The position numbers and the translations under genes were made by a program. Positions 47,622 to 57,303 of a stretch of 64,000 nucleotides of DNA are shown here, piece after piece (positions within the stretch are counted from its first letter, which is position 1; each line of letters starts with the position of its first letter). The notes beneath the pieces were generated by a model. It ran no database searches. It was not told the DNA's origin and was given only the letters and a program-made list of their open reading frames with translations. Location: NCBI GenBank assembly GCA_023957475.1, contig JAMLHA010000001.1, forward strand, positions 310,001 to 374,000. Direction: 5' to 3'. This DNA comes from Crocinitomicaceae bacterium. GTDB taxonomy: Bacteria > Bacteroidota > Bacteroidia > Flavobacteriales_D > Crocinitomicaceae.

Positions 47622-49391
47622 CTATTTTTCTACGCCAAATTGCATATCGTATAGATGTCTGTATTTGCCGTCGATGTTGAGCAATTCAGTGTGACTTCCT
47701 TTTTCTACAATTTCGCCATTTTCTAAAACAACAATCATGTTTGCTTTTTGGATGGTGGATAGACGGTGAGCAATCACAATAGAAGTTCTTCCGCTGGTTA
47801 ATTTTTCGGTTGCTTTTTGAATTAGTAGTTCCGATTCATTATCCACACTCGACGTTGCTTCGTCCAAAATCAAAATTTGAGGATTGTAAACATACGCACG
47901 GATAAATGCCAATAGTTGTCGCTGACCAACGGATAAAACTCCACCTCTTTCACCCACTTGGTAATCGTAGCCGCCTGGAAGTTTTTCAATAAAATCATGC
48001 GCACCAACCGCCTTTGCAGCTTCTATGACTTGCTCCTTTGTAATTGCCGGGTCACGTAAAGTGATGTTGTTTAAAATGGAATCTGAAAATAGGAAAACAT
48101 CTTGCAAAACGATGGCAATATTTTTTCGTAAGCACTTTAAATCCAAGCTATCTATCTCTGTATCACCAATTTTAATGCTACCTTTTTGATAGTCATAAAA
48201 TCTACCCAATAAGTTGACGATGGATGTTTTTCCTGCCCCTGTTGCGCCAACAAAAGCAACCATGGTTCCAGGAGCAATGGTTAAATCAATGTTTTTGAGC
48301 ACCCATTTTTTATCGTCGTAAGCAAAATACACATTGTTGAATGAAATTTCCTTGCTAAAATCACAATTGGAAGAAGCACCGTCCTTTTGAACGTTTTGAT
48401 AACTTGTGTCCAGCAGTTCAAAAACACGTTCTGCTCTCACTGTTCCACGTTGCAACACATTGAATTTATCAGCCAACATTCGGATAGGCCGATACAACTG
48501 ATTGACCCACAAGGTAAATGCCATTATTTCCCCATATTTAGTTGCCATGTCAGCTGATGCATCTCCCGACAAACCAATAACGGTAATGATGTATAGAAAA
48601 GCGATAGACAATGAATTTAGCATTTCTACATAAGGGAAGAAAATGGAGTTGGCCCAAATAGCTTTTATATGTGCTGTTCTATGTCCTGCATTGATTTCTT
48701 TAAATTTAGTTAATTCATTTTCTTGTCTATTAAATAGTTGAACAAGATTCATGCCAGTTATTCGCTCTTGAACAAATGCGTTGAGCTTAGACACTTGCAG
48801 ACTTTCCAATTGAAACGATTTCCGCATTGCACGAGCAAAAATTCGTGTACCAATGATTAAAAGAGGAATTGGTATTAGTACATACAAAGACAATTCCCAA
48901 TTGGTGAAAAACATCATTCCAATAGTGATGATTAACACTAGTAAGTCACCTAAAACACTCATTAATCCTGAAGAAAAAACGTCTGTTATTGCTTCCAAAT
49001 CGGAAACTAATCGAGTTACAATGTTTCCAATCGGGTGTTTATTAAAAAAATGCATTCGAAACGATGTCACTTGACTAAACAACTTCACTCGAAGGTCATA
49101 AATTACCGATTGCGCCAATAAATTAGAGAAGTAAGCCGATAAAAATTGAAGAATACCCTCAAAAATGAGCATTAAGATGATGATACAAATCCAAATGAGC
49201 AACAATTGACCGTTTTGTGTGGACACGATGTAGTTGTCAATAACATCTCCAATTAATTTCACTCGATAAGGAGCAAGTATCGCTAAAAGAAGGGTGGAAA
49301 TGATAGACAGAACATAGTACTTCTTATATGCATTGGCATACCGAAGTAAACGAAAAAAGGCCTGAATATTTAATTTCTTTTGTTGCGACAT
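47622..49391 (-). CDS. ABC exporter, half-transporter with fused ATPase
   Basis: This type IV ABC exporter (MsbA/MDR type) has 589 residues. A six-helix membrane domain (about 20-320) is followed by a nucleotide-binding domain with Walker A FVGATGAGKTSIVNLL, Q-loop LQDVFLFSDS, signature LSVGQRQLLAF, Walker B ILILDEATSSVD and the H-loop IAHRLSTI. It works as a dimer. I chose the ATG at 49391 over the TTG one codon earlier. Substrates could be lipids or drugs; nothing nearby decides. Confidence 0.95.
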   Translation of the reverse strand: MSQQKKLNIQAFFRLLRYANAYKKYYVLSIISTLLLAILAPYRVKLIGDVIDNYIVSTQNGQLLLIWICIIILMLIFEGILQFLSAYFSNLLAQSVIYDLRVKLFSQVTSFRMHFFNKHPIGNIVTRLVSDLEAITDVFSSGLMSVLGDLLVLIITIGMMFFTNWELSLYVLIPIPLLIIGTRIFARAMRKSFQLESLQVSKLNAFVQERITGMNLVQLFNRQENELTKFKEINAGHRTAHIKAIWANSIFFPYVEMLNSLSIAFLYIITVIGLSGDASADMATKYGEIMAFTLWVNQLYRPIRMLADKFNVLQRGTVRAERVFELLDTSYQNVQKDGASSNCDFSKEISFNNVYFAYDDKKWVLKNIDLTIAPGTMVAFVGATGAGKTSIVNLLGRFYDYQKGSIKIGDTEIDSLDLKCLRKNIAIVLQDVFLFSDSILNNITLRDPAITKEQVIEAAKAVGAHDFIEKLPGGYDYQVGERGGVLSVGQRQLLAFIRAYVYNPQILILDEATSSVDNESELLIQKATEKLTSGRTSIVIAHRLSTIQKANMIVVLENGEIVEKGSHTELLNIDGKYRHLYDMQFGVEK

Positions 49392-49542
49392 CAATTTTAC
49401 AAAATTATCAAAATATGGGAGGAGTTGGTTTTTATAACACGATTTTAACGAAAAGTATCACAATTGTCTGAAACTTTTTTAAATGTGAAACATAAAATAG
49501 GGAATCCATATAAATTTTAATTGGAAACAGTAGAAAACTATA

Positions 49543-49577
49543 TAAAAACAAAGAGCTTGGAATTTCCAAGCTCTTTG
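49543..49577 (-). terminator. Terminator of the OmpA/TSP3 gene
   Basis: Perfect 13-base arms (CAAAGAGCTTGGA and TCCAAGCTCTTTG) surround a 3-base loop. On the minus strand the stem is followed by TTTTTATA, 20 bases after the gene stop. Confidence 0.88.
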
Positions 49578-49596
49578 CAACAGTATATTGTGTTAT

Positions 49597-52098
49597 TTAT
49601 TCGAAAATAATATTCATTTCTACACGTCTGTTTTTCTGACGACCTTCTACTGTATTGTTATCTGCTATTGGTGCAGTTTGACCAAAATAGAGAACACTGA
49701 AACGTTTTTCATCAATTCCTTTAGATGATAAGTAGTTTCTTACAGCTTCAGCTCTTTTCTTAGAAAGAATCATGTTGCTTTGTGGATTACCAACATTGTC
49801 GGTATGTCCCGCTATTTGCAATTTCCACTCAGGTTTTTTCACCAATAAGTCCGCTAATTCATCCAACGATGGTTTAGAAACCTCCTTAATGATGTCTTTA
49901 CCTGTTTCAAATTCTAAGTTATCGAAAGCAGTTTTAAGAATTTCTTTTACTTTCTCTTCAATTTCTGGACATCCTTTGTTGGATACAGGTCCTGGAGTGT
50001 TTGGACAATCATCATCTTTGTCTAAAACACCATCACCGTCAGTATCTTGGTATGGGCAGCCGTCATTAGCAATTGGGCCAGCAAGAGTTGGACATTTATC
50101 GTCTTTATCCAAAACACCATCACCATCCGTATCAGGCCAAGGACAACCGTTGTTTTCTGCTGGACCAGGTTCTGTTGGGCAGTTATCCAAGTAATCTAGA
50201 ATACCGTCACCATCAGTGTCTGGACAACCGTCATTGATTTCAGGGCCAGCTGCATTTGGACAAGCATCTTTATGATCAGGAATACCATCACCATCTGTAT
50301 CAGGGCAACCATTGAATGCTGGAAGACCAGGCATATCAGGGCACTCATCATTTTTATCCATGATACCGTCACCATCTCTGTCAGGGCAACCATTGAATTG
50401 CGGTAAACCTGCTTCTTCTGGACAATTGTCAATTTTATCAGGAATACCATCTCCATCAGTGTCAGGACAACCTTTGAATGCAGGTAATCCAAGTTCTGCA
50501 GGACATTCGTCTTCCGAATCTTGAATACCATCACCATCCGTATCAGGGCATCCCATAAATTGCCATACTCCTGCCACATCTTTACATTTATCTTTTTTGT
50601 CGGATACTTTATCACCATCTCTATCTTTTGGTGGTGCATAGTTGATTGGCAATCTTAACCCAACATAAACATCCGTTCCTCGAATTTTACCTTTAGCAAA
50701 AAGAGGTCTAAAATCAGTTATACCAATAGTAATTGGGCCTAAACGAGAGGCAACTCCAGCTTTAAATCCAGAAAAAGTATTGTAGGATAATGGGAAGTGA
50801 ATACTTACCCACGACCAGTCATAGCTTGGTGTAATTGTAATTTGGTTGGCTACTCTCACACGGCTATCGTTTTTCTTAGGAATCAAATTGAATAATGCAG
50901 TAACATCAACATTGAAATCTTTCCAAATTTGGTAACCAAACTGCAAACTCATGGCAGTTGGTAAGTTGTGGAAATAAGTTTTACCTGTATTTTCTTTTTC
51001 ATTCCAATCTGGATCATTTACCATTAAACTATCCAATATTTTATCAAATGATTCAACATCATCTCCATTTTTGAATACGTTTAAATCGAATAAATTTTGC
51101 TCGTTGACAGAAAAGTTTCTACTTTTTCCACCTTTTTCAAAACGCATTCCACCAATATCAAGGAATGAAACGCCAGCTCTTAATTTGTATTTATTTAAAT
51201 CTTTTCTCCAAAGATTCGTTTTGCCATCCATATCGTACTTGTATTCTTGGTGTTTTGGGCGCCATTCATATACAAATCCCAAGTCAAAACCAACTCCTAA
51301 ACGAGATGCAGAACCAGTTAAGATGTCTTTAGCCTTTATACCTGTTTCAATATTTTTAGAGTACCCATAAGAGAAATCTCCTTGCAAAAGGAAAGAAGTA
51401 TCTTTTGAGTTGAATCCATAATTGACATTATTGGAATACAAGTAAGCCGATCCGATTCCTTGTAGGAATTTAATACCAATACCACCTTTTAAAAAGTGCT
51501 CTCCTTTGTCCATCAAAACCTGACCGTAATTGATTTTATATTCTTTCCAAGCCATCATAGAAGCATTGATGTTTTGGTCGTTTAATTTTTTATTGAACAA
51601 AGAAGCATAATCAAATCCTTCTTGGATTAATTTAACCAATTCAGGGCTAAAATCTTCAATATTTGTTACGGCTCTTGCTTTTACTCCAAATCCCAAGGCT
51701 ATTTTAGGAGTGATATGAAATGCAAAATTTAATAGATCCAATTGTGTGTTTAAATACAAACCATATTTCTTTTTACTACCTAATTTGTAGTTGTCCAACA
51801 AATACCTATCGGCAAATGTGGAATCAGGTTTCATCCAATTTGTTTCGTCACGGAATGATTTTATCCACCATCCGGGCATGTCTCTGGTATCAAACTTTTT
51901 AACGTTGTTCCATGCTCCTACATTAAAACTATATAGATTGATGTCAACAATGTATCTTCCGTCAACAAAACTCGCTGGTTGATTATCAAGTCCCATAACA
52001 CCAGCATAATTACTACCATGAACTCCAAGGTAATTTTGTGCGTGAGCAGTAATAGATACCAAACTACTTACAAGCAAAGCGAATAATATTCTTTTCAT
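49597..52098 (-). CDS. OmpA-family outer membrane protein with eight thrombospondin type 3 repeats
   Basis: This 833-residue protein has a signal peptide (about 1-20, ITAHA before Gln). An N-terminal region of about 480 residues has beta-barrel character (many alternating aromatic strands, for example GVKARAVTNIEDFSPELV). Eight Asp-rich TSP3 calcium-binding repeats follow (about 487-710, pattern DxDGDGxxDxxDxCP...GCP). The C-terminal OmpA domain has LQIAGHTDNVGNPQSN and LSKKRAEAVRNYL, and binds peptidoglycan. It probably links the outer membrane to the wall. It is a single gene with its own terminator. Confidence 0.93.
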   Translation of the reverse strand: MKRILFALLVSSLVSITAHAQNYLGVHGSNYAGVMGLDNQPASFVDGRYIVDINLYSFNVGAWNNVKKFDTRDMPGWWIKSFRDETNWMKPDSTFADRYLLDNYKLGSKKKYGLYLNTQLDLLNFAFHITPKIALGFGVKARAVTNIEDFSPELVKLIQEGFDYASLFNKKLNDQNINASMMAWKEYKINYGQVLMDKGEHFLKGGIGIKFLQGIGSAYLYSNNVNYGFNSKDTSFLLQGDFSYGYSKNIETGIKAKDILTGSASRLGVGFDLGFVYEWRPKHQEYKYDMDGKTNLWRKDLNKYKLRAGVSFLDIGGMRFEKGGKSRNFSVNEQNLFDLNVFKNGDDVESFDKILDSLMVNDPDWNEKENTGKTYFHNLPTAMSLQFGYQIWKDFNVDVTALFNLIPKKNDSRVRVANQITITPSYDWSWVSIHFPLSYNTFSGFKAGVASRLGPITIGITDFRPLFAKGKIRGTDVYVGLRLPINYAPPKDRDGDKVSDKKDKCKDVAGVWQFMGCPDTDGDGIQDSEDECPAELGLPAFKGCPDTDGDGIPDKIDNCPEEAGLPQFNGCPDRDGDGIMDKNDECPDMPGLPAFNGCPDTDGDGIPDHKDACPNAAGPEINDGCPDTDGDGILDYLDNCPTEPGPAENNGCPWPDTDGDGVLDKDDKCPTLAGPIANDGCPYQDTDGDGVLDKDDDCPNTPGPVSNKGCPEIEEKVKEILKTAFDNLEFETGKDIIKEVSKPSLDELADLLVKKPEWKLQIAGHTDNVGNPQSNMILSKKRAEAVRNYLSSKGIDEKRFSVLYFGQTAPIADNNTVEGRQKNRRVEMNIIFE

Positions 52099-52157
52099 AA
52101 ATTTAGTAATATAGAAACAAATATATAATTTTTTTTTGATACGATTTATTATTCATA

Positions 52158-52193
52158 AAAAAAATGGATCATCTGCAGACAATCCATTTTTTT
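52158..52193 (-). terminator. Terminator of the T9SS protease gene
   Basis: AAAAAAATGGAT and ATCCATTTTTTT flank a 12-base loop. The T-rich side on the minus strand follows the stem, 18 bases after the stop codon. Confidence 0.75.
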
Positions 52194-52210
52194 AAGCAGT
52201 TGTTATTTTT

Positions 52211-54646
52211 TTAATTTTTTATCATTCGCTTAGTAACTCTACCTGTTTCGGTAGTTATAACTACTTGATAGACACCAGAAGTTAGATTTCTTACATCTAA
52301 TAAAACAGTATCGTCGTTAGTAATAGCTTTACTAATGACTTCTTTACCAGTGATATCAATTACACGAATTGAAACATTGTTGTAGGTATTGCCCATATTA
52401 ATCATTACCATATCATCCGTAGGGTTTGGTGACAAAGTAATAGCTGACAATTCTACATTTTCAATACCACTTGTTGACGCTTGAATTTTTACACGATAAT
52501 CTTCCACTTCTCCATATTGTGTTGTACCACATGGGCTAATTGATCCAGATGTCACATAATCTATTCGAACTCTCATTTTAACAGTTCCAGTTGTTGCGCT
52601 AGATGGCACAGTAAAATTAAATTGACCTGTGTAACCTGCACTGGTAACTGTTTCAACACCAATTTGTTCACCGGCATCTGTAAACGAACCATTGTTGTTG
52701 TAGTCAATCCAAACAGAAATTTTATCATTTTCATAGAGAGAACCATAACTAGATCCAATTTGACCAATTACATTAATTGTATATGACTGACCTTTCGTTA
52801 AATTTGTTGAAAGTGACGAGTAATCGGTGTAATTTGTACAAGTAGTTGTATTGTTAATAGATCCCAATGATACCAACGCAATAAATTCATCACAAGTTGT
52901 AGATGTCGCTACACAAGGGCCGCTGCTTCCTGAAGATACAACAATGTAATTTGTTTTAATTTCATCGTCAGAACCTGTTGCATTTGTTGCTGTTAATTTA
53001 ACGGTATATGAACCTGCTGTATTGAACGTGATTTTAGGATTTTGTGACGTAGCACTTGTACCACCTGAATAAGCCCATCCTGTTCCAGGAGTTACCGCCC
53101 ATGTCCAAGAAGTTGGAGATCCAGAGCTTAAATCTGTAAAGTTAACAGTTGTCCCTGTTGGAACACTTGTTTGATTAGCTACAAAATTAGCTGTTGGTGC
53201 TCCTGGAGTTGCAGAACAAGGGTCGGAAGAACCATCCAATACTAAAACACCAGAACTTGTAGGGTCTAACCAAGGTTTTAACTGCAAAGCATTTGTTGCT
53301 CCACAACTTGTCCAATGATACGATACTTTACCATAAACATCAGGAGAATTCGGAGATGTACAATAAGATGTACCTCCTGAAAGTGTTCCAACAATTCTCG
53401 AATTTCCATTATTGTATGTAAACAATGGAGAACCAGATGAACCTCCTTCTGTTACACCATGCCCATTCGTTGTGGCTACCCATTTTACTTGCCAGTGTGT
53501 ATTTGCATTAACACCACTATAAGATGTAGAAGTTAAAGCACTTGTATAACTTGATATTTTTTTGATATCCCCAGCAGGGTGATGGATTCCAACACCATTT
53601 GCAGAAGCTGTATTATTTGCATCCCAACCGTTCCAATAAGCTCCATAAGACTTTAAGTTAGAAATAACGGTAGATTGATTGGAAGAAGATCCTAATTTTA
53701 CTAAATAGAAATCGGATTTACTGATGGTATTGCCACTTACGTCCTCAGATGCAGCTATTTTTAAACATCCAGTGATTACCTTGTTTGCTAATGTGCCTTG
53801 AGAACTAGGGTTGGAACAAGAACTAGCTTCATAATTAAAATAAAATTTCCAAGCATTTAAATCGGATGTAGATGCTCCAACGCCACAGTGCATGGCTGTT
53901 AAAAAATAGGGCGTACAATCTTGACTAGTATTATTCACCAAAGAGCCTGTACACCAACCATAACTAGCTCCAACTTTGAGAAGAATTCTTGCAACACCTT
54001 TCTTTTCATCTTGCCAATTGTTTCCTTCTGGAGAACAATTGACATTCACCTCACAACTTTCAGATTCACCAAAATCTTTTGCGGCGTTTTTAGCAGAAGG
54101 AAATCCAGTTCCTCTATACAAATAAGCAATTTGTTCAATTTGAATAAGCGATGGTTGCACTCCATTTGGCTCCACTAATTCCAAAATCATTGTTTCACCT
54201 TGACACAAATCTAAATTTTGTTGTCCATGTTCTTGAACATCTTTGGTTGTGAATGTCTCGTGAATTTTTTTACCGTTTACAGAGTAAACATCTAATGTTG
54301 TATTTCCATAAATGTAAAATTTGGAAAAGATAAAGTTCAACGCCTCAGCACCAGGATAAGTAATTTTCAAATTCCAAACTTTATCACCGTTTGGTTTTGT
54401 TGACCAAACACCACTGTTTTGAGGGGTAATTGCTACATCTGTTCCAATACCTATACGGTAAAACTGACCATTTTTGTCACGAAGGATATCCTCTTGCTGA
54501 ATGGACTTCAAATCAGGTTGTTGATAGGATAGCGTAGGGATGTAACTAGGAAACTTTTCCATAGATGGATAGTTTGCCTGATTAAAAGAAATTAAGGGAA
54601 AGAAGGAAAATAAAAGGGCTATTATTCCAAAAGTAATTTTTTTCAT
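52211..54646 (-). CDS. Lysyl-endopeptidase-like serine protease with PKD, GEVED and T9SS domains
   Basis: This 811-residue secreted protease has a signal peptide (about 1-22). A propeptide-like region is followed by a trypsin-fold domain with the catalytic triad: His in FLTAMHCGVG, Asp in SKSDFYLVKLG and Ser in GGSSGSPLF. Many paired Cys (SCEVNVNCSPEG, GWCTGSL) resemble the Achromobacter lyticus protease I family. Next come a PKD domain (about 480-570), a GEVED domain (VWIDYNNNGSFTDAGEQIG, ending YGEVEDYRV) and a type A T9SS sorting domain (ITLSPNPTDDMVMINMG). It is probably an extracellular nutritional protease. Confidence 0.93.
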   Translation of the reverse strand: MKKITFGIIALLFSFFPLISFNQANYPSMEKFPSYIPTLSYQQPDLKSIQQEDILRDKNGQFYRIGIGTDVAITPQNSGVWSTKPNGDKVWNLKITYPGAEALNFIFSKFYIYGNTTLDVYSVNGKKIHETFTTKDVQEHGQQNLDLCQGETMILELVEPNGVQPSLIQIEQIAYLYRGTGFPSAKNAAKDFGESESCEVNVNCSPEGNNWQDEKKGVARILLKVGASYGWCTGSLVNNTSQDCTPYFLTAMHCGVGASTSDLNAWKFYFNYEASSCSNPSSQGTLANKVITGCLKIAASEDVSGNTISKSDFYLVKLGSSSNQSTVISNLKSYGAYWNGWDANNTASANGVGIHHPAGDIKKISSYTSALTSTSYSGVNANTHWQVKWVATTNGHGVTEGGSSGSPLFTYNNGNSRIVGTLSGGTSYCTSPNSPDVYGKVSYHWTSCGATNALQLKPWLDPTSSGVLVLDGSSDPCSATPGAPTANFVANQTSVPTGTTVNFTDLSSGSPTSWTWAVTPGTGWAYSGGTSATSQNPKITFNTAGSYTVKLTATNATGSDDEIKTNYIVVSSGSSGPCVATSTTCDEFIALVSLGSINNTTTCTNYTDYSSLSTNLTKGQSYTINVIGQIGSSYGSLYENDKISVWIDYNNNGSFTDAGEQIGVETVTSAGYTGQFNFTVPSSATTGTVKMRVRIDYVTSGSISPCGTTQYGEVEDYRVKIQASTSGIENVELSAITLSPNPTDDMVMINMGNTYNNVSIRVIDITGKEVISKAITNDDTVLLDVRNLTSGVYQVVITTETGRVTKRMIKN

Positions 54647-54722
54647 AGACTAGTTTTTTATAACAATTTATCGAAATTAGTTTTTTTTTATTACAAATCA
54701 AAAATATTAATTTTATTTTTGT

Positions 54723-54740
54723 TAACAAATCAATTTGTTA
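54723..54740 (+). promoter_or_regulatory. Inverted repeat at the response regulator start
   Basis: TAACAAAT-CA-ATTTGTTA is a perfect 8-base inverted repeat whose last base is the A of the start codon at 54740. It could be an operator or a small hairpin covering the start. Confidence 0.45.
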
Positions 54741-55426
54741 TGAATAATACTATCGTTCTTGTTGAAGATGAACAATCAATTGCAGAGGCTATTCAGTTGA
54801 ACTTAGAATTGGAGTCGTACCGTGTAAATCATTTTAATCACGGCAAACGTGCTATTGAAAATATTCAACAACTAGCAACTGCAGATCTTATTATATTGGA
54901 TATAATGTTGCCCGAAGTCAATGGTATTGATATTTGCAAAGAAGTTCGAAAAATTTCGGATGTTCCTATTTTATTTATTTCAGCAAAGGGTACGAGTTCT
55001 GATAAAATTGAAGGATTAAAAAGTGGTGGAACGGATTATTTAGGAAAACCATTTGATTTGGAGGAACTTTTACTTCGTGTGCAAATTCTTATTGGGAGAA
55101 ATACGGTAAGTCAGCAAACACTAACAATAGGAGGTAAAACGATTGATTTTAAAACGTATATTGTCACAAATAGCAAAGGAGAAACCGTTACAGAATTAAC
55201 AAAAAGAGAAATTGCTTTGTTGCAATTGTTTTCCAGTAAAGAAGGTGAGGTTGTTTCTAGAGATGAAATTTTGGATAAAGTATGGGGGATTGATCAGTTT
55301 CCAACATCCAGAACCATTGATAACTTTATTTTGTCTTTCAGAAAATTATTTGAAGAAAATTCAAAAGAACCTAACTATTTCCACTCTATCCGAGGGGTTG
55401 GCTATAAATTTACTTTAGTTGACTAA
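54740..55426 (+). CDS. OmpR-family response regulator, orphan
   Basis: This 228-residue two-domain regulator has a receiver domain (about 1-118) with the acidic pair in VEDEQ, the phospho-acceptor Asp in LIILDIMLPEVNG, the Ser/Thr in LFISAKG and the Lys in YLGKPFDLEEL. The C-terminal winged helix has ELTKREIALLQLFSSKEG and TIDNFILSFRKLFE, ending IRGVGYKFTL. I chose the ATG at 54740 over a TTG 21 bases earlier. No histidine kinase is adjacent, so the partner lies elsewhere. Its stop overlaps the end of the convergent DUF420 gene. Confidence 0.93.
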   Translation: MNNTIVLVEDEQSIAEAIQLNLELESYRVNHFNHGKRAIENIQQLATADLIILDIMLPEVNGIDICKEVRKISDVPILFISAKGTSSDKIEGLKSGGTDYLGKPFDLEELLLRVQILIGRNTVSQQTLTIGGKTIDFKTYIVTNSKGETVTELTKREIALLQLFSSKEGEVVSRDEILDKVWGIDQFPTSRTIDNFILSFRKLFEENSKEPNYFHSIRGVGYKFTLVD

Positions 55427-55989
55427 TTGTAATAAGGCATGTTCATCAAGTAAATAATGACACCAGAAACGGAGATGTAAAACCAAACAGGCCATGCTAT
55501 TTTCCCAATTTTTCGGTGTTTGGTGAAATTTTTCTGATACGTAAATAAATAAGTAAACAATACCAAGGGAGTAATTAGAGGTGTTAAAACAATATGTGTG
55601 ATTAAAAAGAATAAATACACATAAAGTGAGTTTCCAATGGCTAACTTTTCATTTGTATCTCGTATTCCATCGTGATTACTATCTCCAAAAACAGAAGCAT
55701 CTGAAGTGATGTGATAGGCAACATAGCCAATCAGAAATAACAAGGTAAAAAACATGCTTATTTTCATCAATTTTTCATGCAGGTTGATGTTCTTTTTTTT
55801 GACTGCCATTAAGGCTAAGACTAACAAAACAGATGTAACTGCATTTAAGCTCACATAAATAGGAGGTAAAAAACTAAGGTTGACACCTGGTATTTTTACC
55901 TGAAACAATCCAGCTACAATAAAAGGAATAAGAATTGAAACGACAATGATAAGTCGCTGAATGGCTTTATTTTCTTTTGGTTGTGACAT
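55423..55989 (-). CDS. DUF420 membrane protein of the cytochrome oxidase cluster
   Basis: This 188-residue integral membrane protein has about five segments, with conserved His residues (NLHEKLMKISM, AYHITSD, FFLITHIVLTP, TKHRKIGKIAWPVWFYIS). These match DUF420, a family tied to haem-copper oxidase assembly. It is the last gene of the cluster that begins with ctaB, and it overlaps the SCO gene by 23 bases. Function is inferred from context. Confidence 0.88.
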   Translation of the reverse strand: MSQPKENKAIQRLIIVVSILIPFIVAGLFQVKIPGVNLSFLPPIYVSLNAVTSVLLVLALMAVKKKNINLHEKLMKISMFFTLLFLIGYVAYHITSDASVFGDSNHDGIRDTNEKLAIGNSLYVYLFFLITHIVLTPLITPLVLFTYLFTYQKNFTKHRKIGKIAWPVWFYISVSGVIIYLMNMPYYN

Positions 55990-56641
55990 TGTATTCTGTA
56001 GTTAATAGCATTCTTAAATCGCGTTCCAATGAATCCACGGCTTTAGCATTGGTACCATCGTAAATCCCTCTGATATGTCCTTTTGTGTCAACAATTGAAA
56101 AATAAGGTGTGTGACCAAATCCTCCAGGAATAGAATCATTTTTTTCAGCTGCATTGAAGAACTCTCGAGCTAAGTTGTGTGTAGCTTCTTCGTCACCTAC
56201 AAAAAATGACCAATTTGAATCGTCCAAATTACGCTCTTTAATGTATGCTCGTAAACGTGTTGGTTGATCTTTATAAGGGTCAATGGAAAAGCTAAGAAAT
56301 TGCACATGATTTTTTAAATCGGTTGTGTTTTCACTTAAACGCTTCATGTTTGTAGTCATAGAAGGACAGATGGATGGGCAAGAAGTAAAGAAAAAATCGG
56401 CTACCCAAACCTTGTTTCTTAAATCTTTTGATGCAATCATCACCGAATCTTGGTTGATGTACTCAAAATCTGGTACAACATGATAGGTGGTATCCGCAAC
56501 TTCTTTACCGTTAACGGTTGTATAGTGTACATCTTTTTCTCCAATGATTGGGAGGTGGTATTCTTTTGTTGTGTTTGTGCAACTAAAGAAGCCAACTATT
56601 AGACCAAAAACGATTAGAATTTTATTCTTTAACGATTTCAT
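55967..56641 (-). CDS. SCO1/SenC-family copper chaperone lipoprotein
   Basis: SCO proteins deliver copper to the CuA site of cytochrome oxidase or reduce its cysteines. The 224-residue protein has a probable lipoprotein signal (GFFSC, Cys 21) and a thioredoxin fold. The copper ligands are Cys88 and Cys92 (FTSCPSICPSM) and His177 (GFGHTPYFSIVD). All three ligands are present, so copper binding is expected. It overlaps both its upstream neighbour (a degenerate SCO-like gene) and the downstream DUF420 gene. Confidence 0.94.
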   Translation of the reverse strand: MKSLKNKILIVFGLIVGFFSCTNTTKEYHLPIIGEKDVHYTTVNGKEVADTTYHVVPDFEYINQDSVMIASKDLRNKVWVADFFFTSCPSICPSMTTNMKRLSENTTDLKNHVQFLSFSIDPYKDQPTRLRAYIKERNLDDSNWSFFVGDEEATHNLAREFFNAAEKNDSIPGGFGHTPYFSIVDTKGHIRGIYDGTNAKAVDSLERDLRMLLTTEYNVTTKRK

Positions 56642-57293
56642 TCTTTAAACTGTATTCTTTTTGTAACAAAGCAATGCATTCTTTCATTCTTCGGTACATA
56701 CCTTCGGCACTTCCACGCAACACCATGCGAAGGTGATTGTTTCTGTCAACCAATAGCATTAACTCTTGAAAAGCATTTCCTCCAAAATATTCGTCGCCTG
56801 TTTGCAATAAGTTTTGACCATTACTTGTAATGTCATACACTTTACGAGCATCACCCGAAGCAATAATCCAACGTTCAGGGTTGTATTTAAATACTTTGTC
56901 TTCTATGAGCGTTTTTGCTTGAGTGAGATCGCTTACAGGATTTCCATCCAAATCATTGATAAAAGACACGATTTTAACTTTGCGCAAGGTTTTTTTACCT
57001 CGAATGTCTTGATAAATGATTTTATCAAAAGCAAACAGATTGATACTACAAGTATCTAAACATGTTTCTTGAAGATTGAGGAAGATAACCACATCATCTT
57101 TAAAATCATCTTGCGTGTATTTTTTACCGTTTATATCCACGAAAGAATAGTTATTTATTTTTCCGTAGTCTTCCAATGTTTTAAACTTGATTTTACAACC
57201 TCTGGAAGTTATAAACAATAAAAGAGCCGGAAGAAATAAGAGTAATACGATGTACGAACCTCTTATTCGTCCGGCAAATTTTTTATTTGTCAT
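56622..57293 (-). CDS. SCO-like thioredoxin-fold protein without the copper histidine
   Basis: This 223-residue protein has an N-terminal membrane anchor (about 12-30). Its thioredoxin fold is like the adjacent SCO protein and has a Cys pair in the same spacing (LQETCLDTCSIN, Cys78 and Cys82). Where SCO has its third copper ligand (GHTPYFSIVD) this protein reads FQELMLLVD, so the His is missing. It may act as a thiol-disulphide partner and not as a copper donor (inference). It overlaps the true SCO gene by 20 bases. Confidence 0.85.
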   Translation of the reverse strand: MTNKKFAGRIRGSYIVLLLFLPALLLFITSRGCKIKFKTLEDYGKINNYSFVDINGKKYTQDDFKDDVVIFLNLQETCLDTCSINLFAFDKIIYQDIRGKKTLRKVKIVSFINDLDGNPVSDLTQAKTLIEDKVFKYNPERWIIASGDARKVYDITSNGQNLLQTGDEYFGGNAFQELMLLVDRNNHLRMVLRGSAEGMYRRMKECIALLQKEYSLKNEIVKE

Positions 57294-57303
57294 GTTTTAT
57301 AAT

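Noticed and set aside
49960..50640. Regularly spaced direct repeats resembling a CRISPR-like array
   Set aside because: They are coding repeats (TSP3 units) in frame with the OmpA protein; unit length is about 81 bases and there are no unique spacers.
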